The notes below the pieces were generated by a model. It was not told where the DNA came from. It searched no databases and saw only the letters and a program-made list of their open reading frames with translations. From contig DMTN01000028.1 in assembly GCA_003477305.1 (NCBI GenBank), positions 30,634-38,760 of the forward strand: 8,127 nucleotides of DNA, given 5' to 3'. Below, piece after piece: positions 5,662-8,127 of this stretch (position 1 is its first letter; the number at the start of each line of letters is the position of its first letter). Origin of the DNA: Acholeplasmatales bacterium (GTDB lineage Bacteria > Bacillota_I > Bacilli_A > Izemoplasmatales > Hujiaoplasmataceae). Both the position numbers and the translations under genes were made by a program.

Positions 5662-6520
5662 CGAAGGTCTCCCGTGGATTGGATTTCGTAGCGTTGTCAA
5701 CTGAGGTGTTCGGGCGTCTGCCGACATACATCGCGTGTTCCGAATAACTGAGATACTCGGGACGCTCGGCGACCGCGAGGGCAATCCGGAGCCACTCCGC
5801 ACGGGCGTTCTCGCCGGCCGCGAGGAGGTTCTTCTCCTGCGGGGCGAGGATGCTTTCCTGTCCGAAGAGCGAAACGAACTGCAGCGGGAAGCGGGACATG
5901 AACGGGCGGATGTCTAGCGGCGGAATGAAGAAGGCCCGCGTGAAGGCATCGCCGGCATACGGCATTCCGGATGCGACATCGGTCAGATACGGTTCGCGCT
6001 GGGGATCCGTCAGGATTCCTTCGGGATCGTTTTTCATGTAGTAGATCATCCCCGCGAACAAGAGGAGGAAGGAAACATGAAGCAATCCACCCGGTTTCAG
6101 GAGGGCGATGGCGTTTTTAACGACCGTTTCGCGGTCGCGTTCCTCCAGCAGATGATACATCGGCCCCATCACGAAGACATGATCGAAGGATTCGGCTTTG
6201 AGCGCGAGTCCGGTGAGGTCGAGGGCATTGCCCGCAGCGGCGCGGATCGAAACGCCCGCTTTGGCGGCTTCGCGGACGGCGACGGCGACGTTGCCTTCCG
6301 AGAGGTCGACGAGCGTGACCTCACAGCCGCGCTTGGCGAAGTGGATCGCGTAGCGTCCCGGTCCGCCGCCGAGATCGAGGATGCGATCGCCCGGTTTGAC
6401 GTGTCGTTCCATCATCGCGGTCGTGACCGAAAATTCGAACGAATGTCCGGAAAGCCGTTCCCATTCTTCCTCGGCGTGCGTATCGTAATAACGTTTGACG
6501 ATGTCGATGTCTCGGTCCAT
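5645..6520 (-). CDS. Class I SAM-dependent methyltransferase, substrate unknown
   Basis: A 291-residue protein with the Rossmann-type SAM fold of the Methyltransf_11/25 type. Motif I is ILDLGGGPG (47-55); the acidic residue ending strand 2 is D72 in LVDLS; the strand-4 motif is FDHVFVMGPMYHLLE (112-126); and LKPGGLLHVSF (141-151) is the usual post-core strand. The GPMYHL form is common in small-molecule methyltransferases of Firmicutes, but the acceptor cannot be identified. The last ~130 residues form a helical extension that probably shapes the substrate pocket. The ATG at 6520 has an excellent GGAGG (6528-6532) 7 bases upstream. An in-frame extension to 6586 would cross the TATAAT at 6557-6562, so it is rejected. 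It is the first gene of a probable operon and overlaps the rhomboid start by 17 bases. Confidence 0.9.
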   Translation of the reverse strand: MDRDIDIVKRYYDTHAEEEWERLSGHSFEFSVTTAMMERHVKPGDRILDLGGGPGRYAIHFAKRGCEVTLVDLSEGNVAVAVREAAKAGVSIRAAAGNALDLTGLALKAESFDHVFVMGPMYHLLEERDRETVVKNAIALLKPGGLLHVSFLLLFAGMIYYMKNDPEGILTDPQREPYLTDVASGMPYAGDAFTRAFFIPPLDIRPFMSRFPLQFVSLFGQESILAPQEKNLLAAGENARAEWLRIALAVAERPEYLSYSEHAMYVGRRPNTSVDNATKSNPRETFDGPHL

Positions 6521-6556
6521 GGTGGATCCTCCGTTCCCGATGCGTTGAACGATACC

Positions 6557-6562
6557 ATTATA
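6557..6562 (-). promoter_or_regulatory. -10 box of the methyltransferase operon
   Basis: A perfect TATAAT on the minus strand lies 36 bases before the ATG at 6520, after the terminator of the esterase gene. No clear -35 is present; the region where it should lie is occupied by the palindrome at 6573-6584. Confidence 0.6.
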
Positions 6563-6572
6563 CACCCAATGC

Positions 6573-6584
6573 GCAATCGATTGC
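6573..6584. promoter_or_regulatory. Palindrome in the methyltransferase promoter, candidate operator
   Basis: GCAATCGATTGC is a perfect 12-base palindrome. It lies 10 bases upstream of the TATAAT box, overlapping the spacer and the expected -35 position, which is a classic place for a repressor or activator dimer. No regulator gene is in the window. The site is seen directly; its function is inferred. Confidence 0.4.
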
Positions 6585-6601
6585 ACGCGGTGCGTTCAAA
6601 C

Positions 6602-6626
6602 AAAAATCCCCCGGCGGGGAGGGATT
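6602..6626 (-). terminator. Terminator of the sialate O-acetylesterase-like gene
   Basis: On the minus strand an 8-bp stem (6605-6612 with 6619-6626, one T-G pair) closes a 6-base loop and ends in a T-tract (complement of the A's at 6602-6606). It begins 3 bases past the stop codon at 6629. Confidence 0.82.
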
Positions 6627-6628
6627 CC

Positions 6629-8127
6629 TCAGGCCAGCGGCAACTTGAAGGGGATGGCCGGAATGTTGTAGCTTGACGCCAGGTTCGCGGCCTCGTTGCG
6701 GGACCGGTATCCATAGGCGACGAAGGCGATTTCCGTCGTGTCGACGCCGGTGATCAGGACATGGGTCGCATCGAGGATCGTCGCGGTCAGCGCGAAGCGG
6801 GTCCCGTTCGCACGGAACGCTTCCATCGTGACGATGCCGGAGGCGGCGTCCTTGTACAATTTGAGTCCGCGCGCGACATGGGCAAAGGCGATCGTGATCG
6901 TCGTCGCATCGAAACTGATCGAAGTGACCGTCGGCGGCAGGAAATCGACCGCGCCGTAAAAGAAAGCGGTATAGGCCTCCTTGCCGGCGCGTTCGCCGAC
7001 AGGGATCTTGACGGTCGGATGGATCGGATTCTGATAGGCGAATTGGATCGAAGGGACATCCCATGTGAGGCTCACGTCATGGATCGGCACGAGGACGGTC
7101 GTCGCACTGTATCGAGGAAGGCGGATCACCTCGAGCTGCGCCTGGCGGTGATGCGCATAATAGATCTGCATCGGGTTGGCGGCCGAGGTGAAGGGATCGT
7201 TGCCGTCATAGGGGGCGAGCTGGATCATCACGAACGGCAACAGCTCGTCGTTTTGATTGAATCCGGCGCTCCAGGAATCGATTAAAAGCGAAATCATCTC
7301 GACGGCCGGGTCGTAGACGGCGTCGCTTTCGCCCTGATACCAGAGGACTCCGCCGATCTGGAAGTCGAATAGCGGCGCGATGTTGCGGTTGAACAGCGCC
7401 GACGGCTGGTTGTAGTTCGTCCAGCCGAACTCGTTCCAATGCGACTGGCTGAAGGTCCAGCCCTTCGCCGTCACATAGGACGTGATCGCGCTTGAGGTCT
7501 GCATCGCTGCGCGGGGAAGCCAGGAATGCAGGTTCGATCCGCCTTTGGCGACACTGACGATCGCCACCGGAACAGAGAGGTTTTCCTCCGCGAGGAGGCG
7601 TTTCAGTTCCTTCGCGAAAACATAGCCGATGCCGGAACAGTCCAACACGTTTGCGGCCGCGTCGGCCGTCTTCCAGACGCCGCCGGTGACGTCCGCGGCG
7701 GGAAGAAAGGGATAGCTGTAATTGTCCTCGCCGACCGATGGATAGAAGATGCGGATCGCGTCGTCGGCCGCCGCCGCGGCCACGGTCGTGCCGCCGTCCA
7801 TCTCGCGGACCTTGATCGCCATGTTCGACTGGCCGGAGGCGATCCAGACTTCGCCGATGAGCAGGTCCCGGACGTAAAGTTCCGTTTCGGTATCCGAGAC
7901 GGTGAGGGTGTAGGTGTCGAAGGACGCGTAGAGCGCCGGCAGTTCGACGCGGAAGGTTCCGTCGGCCGCGACGATCCCGGCGTTCTGGTACTGGACAGAT
8001 GGATCGTCGTCTTTCACGAGTTTGACGAGCGCGATCCCGCCCGGCGTACCGCTGCCGTAGACGCGGATCGGCTTCTTCTGCTGGAGGACGGCGTGGGTTG
8101 CGAGGACCGCGGGCAGATCGATCGCCA
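6629..8127 (-). CDS. Sialate O-acetylesterase-like SGNH hydrolase (5' end outside window)
   Basis: The frame is open to the window edge: 498 residues are visible and the N-terminus is missing. The first visible residues, LPAVLATHAVLQQKKPIRVYG, match the start of the N-terminal beta domain of sialate O-acetylesterases. The GTG at 8017 is an internal valine, not a start. Catalytic blocks follow: GEVWIASGQSNM with the nucleophile Ser at visible residue 100, VAIVSVAKGGSNLHSWLP (block II), GGVLWYQGESD at about 258-268 (block III), and IHPTVK with the probable catalytic His at 369. A C-terminal beta-sandwich-like part (about 390-498) is usual in this family. Such enzymes remove O-acetyl groups from sialic acids or other sugars, usually outside the cell; any signal peptide would lie beyond 8127. 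The residue two before the His is Pro, where I remember Asp (DIHP) in most relatives. The gene is followed by its own terminator. Family is clear; substrate is not. Confidence 0.9.
   Translation of the reverse strand, partial: AIDLPAVLATHAVLQQKKPIRVYGSGTPGGIALVKLVKDDDPSVQYQNAGIVAADGTFRVELPALYASFDTYTLTVSDTETELYVRDLLIGEVWIASGQSNMAIKVREMDGGTTVAAAAADDAIRIFYPSVGEDNYSYPFLPAADVTGGVWKTADAAANVLDCSGIGYVFAKELKRLLAEENLSVPVAIVSVAKGGSNLHSWLPRAAMQTSSAITSYVTAKGWTFSQSHWNEFGWTNYNQPSALFNRNIAPLFDFQIGGVLWYQGESDAVYDPAVEMISLLIDSWSAGFNQNDELLPFVMIQLAPYDGNDPFTSAANPMQIYYAHHRQAQLEVIRLPRYSATTVLVPIHDVSLTWDVPSIQFAYQNPIHPTVKIPVGERAGKEAYTAFFYGAVDFLPPTVTSISFDATTITIAFAHVARGLKLYKDAASGIVTMEAFRANGTRFALTATILDATHVLITGVDTTEIAFVAYGYRSRNEAANLASSYNIPAIPFKLPLA

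Noticed and set aside
3349..5691. A 780-codon open frame on the + strand, antisense to MATE and rhomboid genes.
   Set aside because: Its product is a run of Arg, Asp, Glu, His and Gly without domains or hydrophobic core, as expected opposite G+C-rich membrane protein genes. The minus-strand genes have clear family motifs and ribosome sites.

Overview
The window suggests a bacterium of Firmicutes/Mycoplasmatota (Tenericutes)-like affiliation with unusually GC-rich DNA. The indications are a short Lys-rich lipoprotein signal with an LAAC lipobox and a Thr-rich tether, strong Shine-Dalgarno sites, TATAAT boxes that stand out from G+C-rich surroundings, and U-tract hairpin terminators. TGA is used as a stop in at least the genes ending at 72, 620, 698, 1200, 4996 and 6629, so the mycoplasma UGA=Trp code does not apply. 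The taxonomic guess is inference from style, not from a marker gene. No tRNA, rRNA, CRISPR array, insertion sequence or integrase was seen.

Left edge, + strand (1-620): the 3' end of one cytochrome b5-like gene is followed by a terminator. A complete second copy follows, encoding a secreted lipoprotein with a small cytochrome b5-like domain. The last 72 bases of the two genes are about 93% identical, so this is a tandem duplication. A shared, apparently bidirectional terminator (632-669) separates the pair from the minus-strand genes.

Centre, minus strand (698-3401): reading in the direction of transcription, a major facilitator superfamily (MFS) exporter has its own promoter and terminator. 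A small unknown membrane protein follows, with a good sigma-A-type promoter. Next is a two-gene unit of msrB (methionine sulfoxide reductase B) and a four-helix membrane protein with an intramembrane CxxC motif; these two genes are one nucleotide apart. Together with the heme-type lipoproteins, this end of the window has a redox/oxidative-repair flavour, although a functional link is only inferred.

Right half, minus strand (3520-8127): a probable three-gene operon runs class I methyltransferase, rhomboid protease, MATE (multidrug and toxic compound extrusion) exporter. The first two genes overlap by 17 bases, a TATAAT box and a 12-base perfect palindrome lie upstream, and a terminator follows the MATE gene. 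The window ends inside a large sialate O-acetylesterase-like SGNH hydrolase gene whose 5' end lies beyond base 8127. Intergenic spaces are all under 200 bases and mostly hold recognisable promoters and terminators.

No clearly new multi-gene defence or mobile system is visible. The most interesting lead is the msrB plus CxxC membrane protein pair facing the duplicated cytochrome b5-like lipoproteins.
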